In this document: piece by piece, positions 19,075 through 28,408 of the stretch
How positions within the stretch are numbered: position 1 is the first letter of the stretch
How the letters are laid out: every line of letters begins with the position of its first letter
Origin: Pseudomonadota bacterium
GTDB taxonomy: Bacteria > Pseudomonadota > Gammaproteobacteria > Steroidobacterales > Steroidobacteraceae
Reading direction: 5' to 3'
Length of the DNA: 64,000 nucleotides
NCBI GenBank assembly: GCA_021808195.1
Contig: JAKBCE010000001.1
Span: 62,001 to 126,000 of the forward strand
Notes under the pieces: generated by a model
Seen by the model: the letters and a program-made list of their open reading frames with translations, nothing else
Told to the model about the DNA's origin: nothing
Databases searched by the model: none
Position numbers and translations under genes: made by a program

Positions 19075-20625
19075 ATGCCGCCATTGCTGCGCAAAGGACA
19101 CTTCCTCGGAGCGAAGCTGCGCGAGCTGCGCAAGCGCAATGGCCTCACACTCGAGGAACTCTCCTCGCGCTGCATCCAGCGCGATGCACAGCGAGCCCCC
19201 TCGGTGTCGTACCTGAGCATGATCGAGAGCGGCAAGCGGGTTCCCTCGAGCGAACTGCTGGAGCTGCTCGCGCAGGTCTTCCAACGCGACCCGAACTGGT
19301 TTCTCGATGAGAGCGGCGGGGCGGAGCTGGGGGTCGTTTCCGCGCCCGCCGGCGGGGCCGCGAAGGTTCCGCTGGAGCCTGCATTCCTTTTCTCCAAGGA
19401 GGTCCTGCAGGCGGCGATTCCGGAGCTGCTGCAGCAGACCGGCACCAGCGGGCGGCAGTTCGCGCATCTACTGATCCGTACCCATCAGGAATTCTCGCGC
19501 AACGATTTCCCGGATCTGGAGCGCGCTGCCGAGGAGATCGGTGAGCGGAAATTCCCCCTCGGGGTGGAAGAACTGCTGCGCCTGACGCGCCGGGCGGGCC
19601 TGGAGATCCGCTGGTTCGAACGCAAGCCGGTGCTGGCGCGCGACAAGGATCGCGAGGTGCGCAGCATGGTGCGTTCGTTCTTCGAGCCGCCGCGCTACAT
19701 CTACGCCAATCGCGCCCTGCAGGCCGATCCTGCCCGTTTGAAGTTTGATCTTGCTGCACACATCGCCCACAAGGTCCTGCATGGCGGCGACGGTCTGAAG
19801 TCCGCACACGCCACGGGCGGGGAGATGGGCGGCAGCCCCGAGGGGGCGTCGACGGCCGGCATGAACGCCGAGGACGTGCTGCACGCCTGGCGGGATTTCG
19901 AATGCAGCTTCTTCGCCGGCGCGCTGCTCGCGCCGCGCGCGCCGTTCCGCCGTTTCCTCGCCCGGGAGCGCTACCGCGTCGAAGCCGGGGCAAAGCTCGA
20001 GTTGACACCGGCCGTCGTCATGCGCCGCATGACCAAAGTGTCCCCCTACCCCTATTGGCATTTTTTCGACGCCTATCCACCGGGGTATCTGCGCGCGGTG
20101 TACCGCGGCAACGGCATCCCGCTGCCCTGGGGCAATCTTGCCCAGGTGAGCGATCCGTGCCCGAACTGGGCGGTGTTTCGCATGCTCGGCGGGGATCGTG
20201 ACACCGGATCACAGATCTCGGTACTGCGCGACGGGGACCGCTCGCTGCTTTACTGTTGCCACTCGCGCCGGGTGCGCGACATGGCGGGCAACCCGCACGT
20301 TCTGTCCGTTGGGGTCGATCTCGCCCCGGCACTGGATGCCAATGGCGCCTCGAGCACGGAGTTGACCGAGGCGATTCTCGCGGAGTGCCTGCACGACGGT
20401 GGCGAGGCACGTCCGCCGAAAGCCGCGCGGTCTGCGCTGCAGGCGGTCGCCAACGTGTTGAACATCGCCTGGATCGACGCGGCGCTCGAGCGGCCGGCGC
20501 ACATCATCTGTCCGCGCAGCTCGAGTTGTCCGCGTCCCGAGCGCTGCGCACAGGCCCACCAGCGGCCCTCGCGCGCCCGGGAAATCGACGAGGTACGCGC
20601 GGAGATTCTCGGCGCGCCGCGTTGA
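19075..20625 (+). CDS. ScfR/RamB-like short-chain fatty acid responsive regulator
   Basis: 516 residues from the ATG at 19075, favoured over 19048 because AAGGTG is 6 bases upstream. Seen: an N-terminal XRE helix-turn-helix (GAKLRELRKRNGLTLEELS, then SVSYLSMIESGKRVPSSELL), a central IrrE/ImmA-like region (LKFDLAAHIAHKVLH), and a C-terminal DUF2083-type domain with several Cys near the end (CPRSSSCPRPERC). Family knowledge: these regulate acetate/propionate metabolism in response to acyl-CoAs. Location between aceBA and the bkd genes supports this. Its stop codon abuts that of the convergent E2 gene. Confidence 0.85.
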   Translation: MPPLLRKGHFLGAKLRELRKRNGLTLEELSSRCIQRDAQRAPSVSYLSMIESGKRVPSSELLELLAQVFQRDPNWFLDESGGAELGVVSAPAGGAAKVPLEPAFLFSKEVLQAAIPELLQQTGTSGRQFAHLLIRTHQEFSRNDFPDLERAAEEIGERKFPLGVEELLRLTRRAGLEIRWFERKPVLARDKDREVRSMVRSFFEPPRYIYANRALQADPARLKFDLAAHIAHKVLHGGDGLKSAHATGGEMGGSPEGASTAGMNAEDVLHAWRDFECSFFAGALLAPRAPFRRFLARERYRVEAGAKLELTPAVVMRRMTKVSPYPYWHFFDAYPPGYLRAVYRGNGIPLPWGNLAQVSDPCPNWAVFRMLGGDRDTGSQISVLRDGDRSLLYCCHSRRVRDMAGNPHVLSVGVDLAPALDANGASSTELTEAILAECLHDGGEARPPKAARSALQAVANVLNIAWIDAALERPAHIICPRSSSCPRPERCAQAHQRPSRAREIDEVRAEILGAPR

Positions 20626-21909
20626 TCAACGCCGCGCCGGCATGAAGATCGTCGCCGGATGCTCGATGAGGTCCTTCAGGGCCTGAATCATCGCAGCCGC
20701 GTCATAACCATCCACGAAGCGGTGATCGAACGAGGACGACAGATTCATCATGCGCCGCACCACGACCGCGCCATTGGCAACCACCGGCCGCTCGATCGCC
20801 CGGTTGACGCCGAGAATGGCCACCTCCGGCGCATTGATGATCGGCGTACTCGCAATGCCACCGAGTTTGCCGAGACTGGTGAGGGTGATGGTCGAGCCGC
20901 TGAGCTCGGCACGCGTGGCCTTGTTCTGCCGCGCCGCCTCCGTCACCCGACGCATCTCCGCGGCGATCTCCCACAACGAGAGCCGCCCGGCGTCGTGCAC
21001 CACCGGCACCTTCAGGCCGTCCGGGGTCTGTGTCGCAACCCCGACATGCACTGCGCGGTGGCGAATGATCACATCGCGCTCGGCGTCATAATGCGCATTG
21101 CACTGCGGGAAGTCCGCCAGCACCCGCACCAGCGCGAGCACGAGAAACGGCAGATAGGTCAATGCCGGTTCGCCCGCCGCGAGCCGGCCGTTCAAGTGGC
21201 GGCGCAGTCCCTCGAGCTCGGTCACGTCGAGTTCCTCGACATACGAGAAATGCGGGATGTTGCGCTTGCTCTCGCTCATGCGCTGGGCGATCAGGCGGCG
21301 TACGCCAATGACCTTGATTTCCTCAACCGCCGGGGCTGCGGACTCTGCGACGGCCGCTGCCCCGGGGGGCGATTCCCCGACGCCGCCGCGCACGTATGCT
21401 TCAAGGTCCTCTCGCCGGATCCGCCCCTGCGGTCCGCTGCCGGGCACCGCGCGCAGATCGATACCCGCCTCGTGAGCGCGGCGCCGGTTCGCCGGCGAGG
21501 TCATGACGCGCCCGCGCGGATGCTCGCTGCCGGCGCCGCTTGTGCGCACCGGCTCGGGCTGCGAGGCAACGCCCGCAGCGGTTCCGGTGGTCCCCGCGCT
21601 CCGCACGGTCGCGGCAGCGGGCGTCTCGCCGCTGCGCGGCGCGGCCGCAGGAGCGACCGACGCTGCGCCGCCGGTCTCGAGCACGATCAGTTCGGCACCG
21701 ACGGCCACCAGCTCCCCCGGCTTGCCGGTGGTGGAGAGCACCGTACCGCTCACCGGCGAGGGCACCTCGACCGCCGCCTTCTCGGTCATGACCTCGACCA
21801 GGACCTGCTCTTCCGTGACTACGTCACCGGGCTGGACGTGCCAACCGACGATCTCCGCCGATACCGTGCCCTCGCCGAGATCCGGCAGCTTAAAGACGTA
21901 ACGGCTCAT
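20626..21909 (-). CDS. bkdB: 2-oxoacid dehydrogenase E2, dihydrolipoyl acyltransferase
   Basis: 427 residues from the ATG at 21909 (Shine-Dalgarno GGAGG; 4-base ATGA overlap with the E1beta stop). Seen: one N-terminal lipoyl domain with the lipoylated Lys in VMTEKAAVEVPSP, an Ala/Pro-rich linker, a peripheral subunit-binding domain (TSPANRRRAHEAGIDLRAVPGSGPQGRI in outline), and a catalytic domain ending SSSFDHRFVDGYDAA with the active-site HRxxDG. Domain order and partners fit the branched-chain complex; acyl preference is inferred. Confidence 0.87.
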   Translation of the reverse strand: MSRYVFKLPDLGEGTVSAEIVGWHVQPGDVVTEEQVLVEVMTEKAAVEVPSPVSGTVLSTTGKPGELVAVGAELIVLETGGAASVAPAAAPRSGETPAAATVRSAGTTGTAAGVASQPEPVRTSGAGSEHPRGRVMTSPANRRRAHEAGIDLRAVPGSGPQGRIRREDLEAYVRGGVGESPPGAAAVAESAAPAVEEIKVIGVRRLIAQRMSESKRNIPHFSYVEELDVTELEGLRRHLNGRLAAGEPALTYLPFLVLALVRVLADFPQCNAHYDAERDVIIRHRAVHVGVATQTPDGLKVPVVHDAGRLSLWEIAAEMRRVTEAARQNKATRAELSGSTITLTSLGKLGGIASTPIINAPEVAILGVNRAIERPVVANGAVVVRRMMNLSSSFDHRFVDGYDAAAMIQALKDLIEHPATIFMPARR

Positions 21910-22922
21910 CGCGCCTCCATCACACCGCGCAGTGCCGCCGCAATGCGCGCCGGACCTGGAAAATAATCCCACTCGAACGCATGCGGATACGGTGTATCCC
22001 AACCGGTCACGCGAGCGATCGGCGCCTCGAGATGCCAGAAGCACTCCTCCTGGACCGTGGCCGACAGCTCCGCGCCGAAGCCGCTGAAGCGGGTTGCCTC
22101 GTGCACGATCACGCAGCGCCCGGTCTTGCAGACCGACGTGCACAGCGTGTCCACATCGAGCGGCACCAGCGTGCGGACGTCGATGATTTCCGCATCGACT
22201 CCGGCCAGTTCGACCGCGGCGGCGGCCACATGCACCATCGTGCCGTAGGTGAGCACCGTGACATCCGATCCGCTGCGCACAATCTCGGCCTTGCCAATCG
22301 GAATGGTGTAATGGCCTTCCGGGACTTCGCCCTTCGGATGGGTGCTCCAGGGCAACGCCGGCTTGTGCGGATCGCCGTCAAACGGACCGTTGTAGATGCG
22401 CTTCGGCTCGAAGAACACCACCGGGTCTTCGTCCTCGATGGAGCTGATCAGCAGCCCCTTGGCATCGTACGGGTTGGAAGGCATCACGACCTTGATGCCG
22501 CAGACCTGTGTAAAGACGCCCTCGGGGCTCTGCGAGTGCGTCTGCCCGCCGCGAATGCCACCGCCGCAAGGCGTGCGGATGGTGACCGGCGCGCAAAAAT
22601 CCCCAGCGGTACGATAGCGCAGCCGCGCCAGCTCGCTGACGATCTGGTCGAAGGCGGGATAAATATAATCGGCGAACTGAATCTCGGCCACCGGCCGCAG
22701 ACCGTTCACGCCCATGCCGATCGCCGTTGCGACAATGCCGCCTTCCGAAATCGGCGTATCGAGCACGCGGTGTTCGCCATACTTGCGCTGCAACCCGTCG
22801 GTGCAGCGGAACACCCCGCCGAAGTAGCCGACGTCCTCGCCGAACACCACGACGCGCGGGTCACGCCCGAGCATGACATCGAGCGCGGAGTTGATCGCGT
22901 GCACCATGTTCATCTGTGCCAC
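21906..22922 (-). CDS. bkdA2: 2-oxoacid dehydrogenase E1 beta subunit
   Basis: 338 residues, normal length. Seen: VVVFGEDVGYFGGVFR, LDTPISEGGIVATAIGMG (thiamine-binding Glu), AEIQFADYIYPAFDQIVSE, and the potassium/thiamine loop around QSPEGVF. FFEPKRIYNGPFDG is characteristic of branched-chain (BkdA2) rather than pyruvate subunits. Lies 3 bp after E1alpha and overlaps E2 by four bases, so all three subunits are translated from one message. Feeds branched-chain amino acid carbon to acyl-CoAs, including propionyl-CoA. Confidence 0.9.
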   Translation of the reverse strand: MAQMNMVHAINSALDVMLGRDPRVVVFGEDVGYFGGVFRCTDGLQRKYGEHRVLDTPISEGGIVATAIGMGVNGLRPVAEIQFADYIYPAFDQIVSELARLRYRTAGDFCAPVTIRTPCGGGIRGGQTHSQSPEGVFTQVCGIKVVMPSNPYDAKGLLISSIEDEDPVVFFEPKRIYNGPFDGDPHKPALPWSTHPKGEVPEGHYTIPIGKAEIVRSGSDVTVLTYGTMVHVAAAAVELAGVDAEIIDVRTLVPLDVDTLCTSVCKTGRCVIVHEATRFSGFGAELSATVQEECFWHLEAPIARVTGWDTPYPHAFEWDYFPGPARIAAALRGVMEAR

Positions 22923-22925
22923 CGC

Positions 22926-24203
22926 TCAGTCCTCCCGCGCCGGGGCCTGCGCATCACCTGCCGCGCGCGGCGCGGCGAGCAGCCGCTGCAACTGCTCGCG
23001 CTGGCGCTTCAGATGCGGAGGCATCTCATGAAACACGTCCTCGAACATGCTCAACGGATCGAGCGTCACGCCCTCGGTCAGCGTGCCGTAAGTGACCGCC
23101 TCCTTCCAACAGGCGGTCACGTGCGCCTCGAGCTCCCGCTCGAGCGCGGCATGGCGCTCCTCAGACCATTCGCCAAGCCCGATCAGGTGCTCCTTCAGAC
23201 GCGTGATCGGATCGCCGAGCGGCCACGCCTGCCACTCCTCCTTGGGACGGTAGCGTGCCGGGTCATCGCTGGTCGAGTGGGCCGCCGCACGATACGTCAC
23301 GTGCTCGATCAGCGTCGGCCCGCCACTTGCGCGGGCCCGCTCTGCCGCCCACCGGGTCACCGCGTAGACGGCCAGGAAATCGTTGCCATCGACGCGCACC
23401 CCGGGTATGCCGTAGCCAGGCCCGCGTTGCGCAAACGTACGGCGCTCGCCCCCAGCGAATCCCTGGAAGCTTGAAATGGCCCACTGATTGTTGACGAGAT
23501 TCAGAATCACCGGCGCCTGATAGACCGCGGCGAAGGTCATGGCGTGATGAAAATCCGCCTCGGCACTCGAGCCCTCGCCAATCCAGCTCGCGGCAATGCG
23601 GTCCTCGCCCTTGATGGCCGCGGCCATCGCCCAACCCACCGCCTGCGGAAATTGCGTGGCCAGATTGCCCGAGATCGAAAAGATGTTGCCCTCGGCCCAG
23701 TGATACATCACCGGCATCTGCCGGCCGCGGCACATGTCGCGCGTATTCGAGAGGCACTGGCACATCAGCTCGACCAGACTCTTGCCCCGCGCGATGAACA
23801 AACCCTGCGTGCGGTAGGAGGGGAAGAGCATGTCGCGCGGTTGCAGCGCCATGCACGGCGCCACCGCAACGGCCTCCTCGCCGGTGGATTTCATGTAGAA
23901 CGAGATGCGCCCCTGGCGCTGCATGCGCTGCATACGCTCATCGAAATGGCGGGTGAGCAGCATGTGCCGCAGCGCCACCTGCAGCTCCTGCGGCTCGAGG
24001 TGCGGGTTCCAGGGCCCGACCGCCTGGCCGCGCTCATCGAGCACGCGCACCAGGCCGGTGCCGAGTTGCTCGATCTCGAGCGCCGGGGCGAGCGTGTCCG
24101 GTCGGGGCTCGCGCCCGGCGGGCGGGATGTGCAGGTAGCTGAAGTCCGGCTTCTCCCCCGGGCGGGCCGGGGGATGGGGAACGTGCAGGCGCGAGTGCGT
24201 CAT
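22926..24203 (-). CDS. bkdA1: 2-oxoacid dehydrogenase E1 alpha subunit
   Basis: 425 residues. Seen: long N-terminal extension typical of BkdA1 (FSYLHIPPAG), RQGRISFYMKSTGEEA, FPSYRTQGLF, and the thiamine diphosphate motif GEGSSAEADFHHAMTFAA to NNQWAISSF (GDG...NN pattern). HSTSDDPARYR is the loop carrying conserved phosphorylation-site-like serines. First gene of the three-gene unit; the E3 gene (lpd) is not in the window, so a shared E3 must be supplied elsewhere. Confidence 0.9.
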   Translation of the reverse strand: MTHSRLHVPHPPARPGEKPDFSYLHIPPAGREPRPDTLAPALEIEQLGTGLVRVLDERGQAVGPWNPHLEPQELQVALRHMLLTRHFDERMQRMQRQGRISFYMKSTGEEAVAVAPCMALQPRDMLFPSYRTQGLFIARGKSLVELMCQCLSNTRDMCRGRQMPVMYHWAEGNIFSISGNLATQFPQAVGWAMAAAIKGEDRIAASWIGEGSSAEADFHHAMTFAAVYQAPVILNLVNNQWAISSFQGFAGGERRTFAQRGPGYGIPGVRVDGNDFLAVYAVTRWAAERARASGGPTLIEHVTYRAAAHSTSDDPARYRPKEEWQAWPLGDPITRLKEHLIGLGEWSEERHAALERELEAHVTACWKEAVTYGTLTEGVTLDPLSMFEDVFHEMPPHLKRQREQLQRLLAAPRAAGDAQAPARED

Positions 24204-24376
24204 GGATACTGAGCCTTGTCACCGCCGTTTTCCGGCAGAGTGCAAATTTTACCGCCCCAAAAGTGCAATGCATCTTCCAATCCGTGCATAAATCATCCAC
24301 TTGACGCAATGCACATCGCACGTCAATCGGCAGTACGGGTTGGCGGGACCGCCGCAGGGCGGCCATAATCGCTGCC

Positions 24377-24712
24377 GTGAAATCCTACCCTACCGCCCGC
24401 GGCGTCGTACTGCGCAACCGACCCGCCAGCAGCGAACGCGCCGCCACGAGTCCCGCCCGTCCGAGCAGCGAACCGGGGCGCGTGCGCGTGGCGCGTGAAG
24501 TCGCCGGACGCGGCGGCAAGGCCGTCACCGTCATTCTCGGACTGGCGCTCGCACCGGCGCAGCTCGAGACGCTCGGCCGCGAATTGAAGAAACTCTGTGG
24601 CGCCGGCGGCGCAGTCCGCGACGGCCGCATCGAGATCCAGGGCGAGCATCGCGACCGGCTGGTCGAGGCGCTGCGCCAGCGCGGCTACGAGGCCAAGCGC
24701 TCCGGCGGCTAG
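24377..24712 (+). CDS. yciH: SUI1-domain translation initiation factor homologue
   Basis: 111 residues, GTG start at 24377. The C-terminal SUI1 domain (residues about 35-108) includes the basic loop GRGGKAVTVILGL, LKKLCGAGGAVRDGRIEIQG and HRDRLVEALRQRGY. Family knowledge: bacterial YciH affects initiation fidelity and is non-essential. The N-terminal 30 residues are disordered-looking and Arg/Ser rich. Its stop overlaps the hemJ stop by four bases (convergent). Confidence 0.88.
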   Translation: MKSYPTARGVVLRNRPASSERAATSPARPSSEPGRVRVAREVAGRGGKAVTVILGLALAPAQLETLGRELKKLCGAGGAVRDGRIEIQGEHRDRLVEALRQRGYEAKRSGG

Positions 24713-25122
24713 GGACGCAGCACGGCCAACAGCACGATCGCGATCAGCAATATCCCGGGCAGCTCGTTGAACACGCGAAACCAGCGCTGCGAGTGTCGGT
24801 TCCGTCCCGCTACCAGCGCGCGCATCAGCGTATAACACCACAGGTGGTAGCCGATGAGCGCGGCCACCAGCACGAGCTTCACGCGCAACCAGGCGAACGT
24901 CAGGAAGGCTGGTGCCATGGCGACCATGGACAGCCCAAAGAGGATCGCGAGCGCCCCACCGAGACTCATCAGCGCGAACAGCCTGCGCTCCATCAGCGCC
25001 AGGCGCGCCAGCCCAGGCGCATCGGTGGTCTCGCAGTGATAGACGAACAGGCGCGGAAGGTAGAACAGGCCCGCGAACCACGTCACCACAAAGACGATAT
25101 GGAATGCCTTGAGCCAGAGCAT
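24709..25122 (-). CDS. hemJ: protoporphyrinogen IX oxidase HemJ
   Basis: Oxidises protoporphyrinogen IX to protoporphyrin IX in the inner membrane. 137 residues with four hydrophobic spans. Seen: MLWLKAFHIVFVVTWFAGLFYLPRLFVYH in outline, with the conserved His near residue 8 and the RLFVYH motif, and LRVKLVLV-GYH with a further conserved Lys and His. Matches the HemJ (formerly UPF0093) pattern; no other cofactor site is visible. Divergent from the glucoamylase gene, 65 bp apart. Confidence 0.9.
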   Translation of the reverse strand: MLWLKAFHIVFVVTWFAGLFYLPRLFVYHCETTDAPGLARLALMERRLFALMSLGGALAILFGLSMVAMAPAFLTFAWLRVKLVLVAALIGYHLWCYTLMRALVAGRNRHSQRWFRVFNELPGILLIAIVLLAVLRP

Positions 25123-25187
25123 GCAGTATCGTACCCGGCTTGGGCAGGCTTGACCAACGAGCGGCGGCAGGATTCAGGAGGATCATC

Positions 25188-27557
25188 ATGAGCGAATCCG
25201 GATCAGGAGAAGCCCCGGGCGGACCCGGCCTTTCACCCACCTGGTGCAGCAGTGCCAAAGACGTCGTGGGCTGCTCGCTCGGCCGACCGCGGCTGTGGTT
25301 CACCGTCGGCGGCGGCATTGTCAACGAAGTCTATTATCCGCGCGTCGACATTCCGCAGATCCGCGATCTGGGCTTCATCGTGGCCGACGGCCACGGCTTT
25401 TGGGTCGAGGTCAAGCGGCTCGGCCGCCCAAGCGTCACGCTCGCCGGCCCCGGAATTCCTGCGGTGCTGGTCGTGCACCGTCACGAGCGCTTCGAGCTGC
25501 GCCTGCGCATCGTGCCGGCCGTCGAGCGCGATGCGCTGCTGATCGAAGTCGAACTCACCGGCGAGGAGCAGTTGCGCCCGTACGCGCTGCTCGCACCGCA
25601 CCTCGGCGGCACTGGACACGACAACGTCGCGAGCGTCGCCGACCATCGCGGTCACCGCCTGTTGCTAGCCGAGCAGGGGCCGTTCGCGCTGGCGCTCGCG
25701 GCCGTCGACGCCGAACAGAGCGACGCCTGGGGACGGGCCAGCTGTGGTTACGTCGGCGCCAGCGACGGCTGGCAGGACTTCAAGCGCAACGGGGCGATGT
25801 GCTGGCAGTACGATCACGCCGGCCCAGGCAACGTCGCGCTGATGGGCGAGCTGCCGCGCCGCGCGGTACTCGGGCTCGGCATCAGCAGCAGCACCGAATC
25901 GGCCGCCACGCTCGCGCTGTCAGCATTGTTCGAGCCGTTCGAGACGAGTTGGCAGCGGCAGATCGAGGACTGGTCGGTCTGGCAGAAGGAGTGCGCCGGT
26001 CGCGCCCCGCTCGTCGGCTCGCTGCCCGAGCAGTGCCGCACGCAGTTCAGCGTCTCGACCATGGTCCTGCGCACGCACCAGTGCAAGACCTTCCCCGGCT
26101 CCATGGTCGCCAGCCTGAGCGTGCCCTGGGGCAACACCAAGGACGAGCGGGCCGGCTACCATCTGGTCTGGCCGCGCGACCTGTGTGAGTGCGCCGGAGC
26201 GCTGCTCGCCTTCGGCGCCACACGCGAGGCACTCGATACGGTGCGCTATCTGCGCGCCACACAGCTCGCCGACGGTCACTGGAATCAGAACCAGTGGCTC
26301 GGCGGCACGCCGTACTGGACTGCCGTGCAGCTCGATGAGACGGCCTTCCCAGTACTGCTCGCCTGCACCTTGCATGAGCGCGATGCGCTCGATGGGGTGC
26401 ACATCACGGACATGATCCAGCGGGCCCTCTCGTTCATCGTGCGCAACGGTCCGGCGTCGGATCAGGACCGCTGGGAGGAGGACGCTGGCATCAACACCTT
26501 CACCCTGTCGGCCTGCATCGCCGCATTGGTGTGCGGCGCGGCGCACCTGCCTGCCGCGGCGCGCGAGCTCGCGCTCGCGATCGCCGATTACTGGAATGCG
26601 AGCCTCGAGGATTGGACGGCGGTTTACGATACGCCGCTCGCGCGCGCCCACGGCATCCCCGGCTACTACGTGCGCGTGGCGCCGGCCGACGCCTTGCATG
26701 ACCGCGGCGCACTGCAGAACGCGTTGCCCATTCGCAATCAGCTCATCGACCCCGCCCTGCCCGCCGCCGCGCAGGTCGGGGTCGACTTCCTGCAACTGGT
26801 GCGCTTCGGACTGCGCGCACCGGATGACCCGTTGATCGAGGGCACGGTGAAGCTCGTCGATGCACTGCTCAAGGTCGACACACCGAACGGTCCGAGCTGG
26901 CATCGCTACAACGATGACGGCTATGGCGAACACGACGATGGCTCGGCGTACGACGGCAGCGGACGCGGCCGGGTCTGGCCGCTGCTCACCGGCGAGCGCG
27001 GACACTTCGAGCTCGCCGCAGGGCGTGACCCGCTACCGATGCTCAAGGCCATGGCGCGCATGGCCTCACCGGGCGGGATGCTGCCCGAGCAGGTCTGGGA
27101 CAGCGCGCCGATCGCCGAGCGTTTTCTCGAACCGGGTAGACCGACCGGCGGCGCCATGCCATTGGTCTGGGCACACGCCGAATTCATCAAGCTCGCGGTC
27201 TCGCGGGCGATTGGCCGGCCGTTCGATCGGCCCGAGCCGCTCTGGCGGCGCTACGGCGGCAAACGCCCTGTGTTGCAGCGCGTCATCTGGTGTCCGCACG
27301 CCCCGGCCGGCTCACTGCCGCAGGGCACCTCGCTTACGCTCGCCTTGAGCGAACCGGGCGTGTTCCGCTGGGGCTTCGATGGCTGGCAGAACATCGAGGA
27401 GCGGCCCACCTCAGCCAATCCGCTCGGTCTGCACCTCGTCGAACTCGACACCCGCGCACTCGCTGCCGGACGGCAGATCGATCTGACCTACCGCCGCCAG
27501 TCCGATGGGCAATGGGCCGGACAGGATTACCAGATCACCGTACGCCCGGCTCCCTGA
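25188..27557 (+). CDS. glucan 1,4-alpha-glucosidase, GH15 (cytosolic glucoamylase)
   Basis: Releases glucose from the non-reducing ends of alpha-glucans. 789 residues from the ATG at 25188, set by CAGGAGGATC just upstream. No signal peptide, so it should act in the cytosol, probably on glycogen or imported maltodextrin. Residues 1-270 form the beta-sandwich found before bacterial GH15 barrels (WFTVGGGIVNEVYYPRVDIPQIRDLGF in outline). The barrel shows YHLVWPRDL with a catalytic-region Asp, RWEEDAGINTFTLS, and a late LVWAHAEFIKL. The glucose made would be a substrate for PpgK. Confidence 0.88.
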   Translation: MSESGSGEAPGGPGLSPTWCSSAKDVVGCSLGRPRLWFTVGGGIVNEVYYPRVDIPQIRDLGFIVADGHGFWVEVKRLGRPSVTLAGPGIPAVLVVHRHERFELRLRIVPAVERDALLIEVELTGEEQLRPYALLAPHLGGTGHDNVASVADHRGHRLLLAEQGPFALALAAVDAEQSDAWGRASCGYVGASDGWQDFKRNGAMCWQYDHAGPGNVALMGELPRRAVLGLGISSSTESAATLALSALFEPFETSWQRQIEDWSVWQKECAGRAPLVGSLPEQCRTQFSVSTMVLRTHQCKTFPGSMVASLSVPWGNTKDERAGYHLVWPRDLCECAGALLAFGATREALDTVRYLRATQLADGHWNQNQWLGGTPYWTAVQLDETAFPVLLACTLHERDALDGVHITDMIQRALSFIVRNGPASDQDRWEEDAGINTFTLSACIAALVCGAAHLPAAARELALAIADYWNASLEDWTAVYDTPLARAHGIPGYYVRVAPADALHDRGALQNALPIRNQLIDPALPAAAQVGVDFLQLVRFGLRAPDDPLIEGTVKLVDALLKVDTPNGPSWHRYNDDGYGEHDDGSAYDGSGRGRVWPLLTGERGHFELAAGRDPLPMLKAMARMASPGGMLPEQVWDSAPIAERFLEPGRPTGGAMPLVWAHAEFIKLAVSRAIGRPFDRPEPLWRRYGGKRPVLQRVIWCPHAPAGSLPQGTSLTLALSEPGVFRWGFDGWQNIEERPTSANPLGLHLVELDTRALAAGRQIDLTYRRQSDGQWAGQDYQITVRPAP

Positions 27558-27674
27558 GCGCAGCCATGGCTGTTCCCGGCGCGGCCGCCGCCGTATAGTG
27601 GCGGCGCGGCGCGTACGCCGGGGACCGGTGGCAAGTCCCGCTGCGGGCGATCGGGCGTCGGCGATCGGAGTCAA

Positions 27675-27699
27675 CCGGGGGAACCTCCGGCCGTTTTTT
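27675..27699 (+). terminator. hairpin with T6 tract after the glucoamylase gene
   Basis: CCGGGG (27675-27680) can pair with CC-T-CCGG (27684-27690) around a GAA loop, followed within a few bases by TTTTTT (27694-27699). It lies 118 bp past the glucoamylase stop and only 28 bp before the lipoprotein ATG, so it could also be an attenuator in the lipoprotein leader. Confidence 0.45.
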
Positions 27700-27726
27700 G
27701 AGTCAATCGGAACGGAGGTGGTCACG

Positions 27727-28359
27727 ATGGGCGAGATAACCTTTGGACGGGTATTCAGGACGTGCGGGACGCTGATCGCCGGAGCGGCGATGCTGCTGCT
27801 GGCAGCCTGCGCCACGACGCCAGTCATACACACGCGAACGGCCCTTGGCGCCAACTTTGCGGGGGCACATACCTTCGCTTTCGTGCGCCATCCCGGGACG
27901 GACCATGGACCCTACAAGTCCCTGACGACTCAGCGGCTTGAACGCGACGTTGCGCAGCAGATGCAGGCGCGCGGCTACACACTGGTCGCCGCCGATGCGC
28001 AGCCGGACCTGCTGGTCAATTTCCGTATCACCACCCGCGACCGGGTCGAGGGTGACATGGGACCGGCCTTCATGGGCGGTTACTGGGGTGGCTGGGGCCC
28101 CTACGGCTGGGGTGGTTGGGGCGGCTGGGGCGGCTGGCCCTACGGCTGGGGCTGGGGCGGCTACTACAACGACGTGCGCACCGTGACGACTGCGGCACTG
28201 ACCGTCTCGGTCATCAACCGCGCGGATCGTGCGGTGATCTGGAGCGGCACGGCATCCTCGGACGTTTCTCAGCACATGCGCTATCACCCGGGCAAGTCGA
28301 TCGACGTCGCGGTGAATCAGATCTTCGCCCACTACCCGGTGCCGATGGCGGCGCACTGA
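27727..28359 (+). CDS. DUF4136-type lipoprotein
   Basis: 210 residues from the ATG at 27727 (GGAGGTGG upstream). A signal peptide of 27 residues ends in the lipobox LLAAC, so Cys28 should be lipidated. The body has the DUF4136 pattern (TFAFVRHPG, QMQARGYTLVAADAQPDLLVNF) interrupted at about residues 119-145 by a Gly/Trp/Tyr-rich stretch (GGWGPYGWGGWGGWGGWPY), common in this family. The C-terminal part predicts association of subunits in the envelope. Function unknown; often stress associated. Confidence 0.85.
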   Translation: MGEITFGRVFRTCGTLIAGAAMLLLAACATTPVIHTRTALGANFAGAHTFAFVRHPGTDHGPYKSLTTQRLERDVAQQMQARGYTLVAADAQPDLLVNFRITTRDRVEGDMGPAFMGGYWGGWGPYGWGGWGGWGGWPYGWGWGGYYNDVRTVTTAALTVSVINRADRAVIWSGTASSDVSQHMRYHPGKSIDVAVNQIFAHYPVPMAAH

Positions 28360-28408
28360 AGTTGCGGACAGCCCGGCGGACGGGGTCGGCCGAGACCGCG
28401 TCCGCCGG

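Noticed and set aside
27600..27700. Cobalamin-type riboswitch
   Set aside because: A few short stretches recall parts of the class, but the conserved core is not there and the downstream gene is an unrelated lipoprotein.
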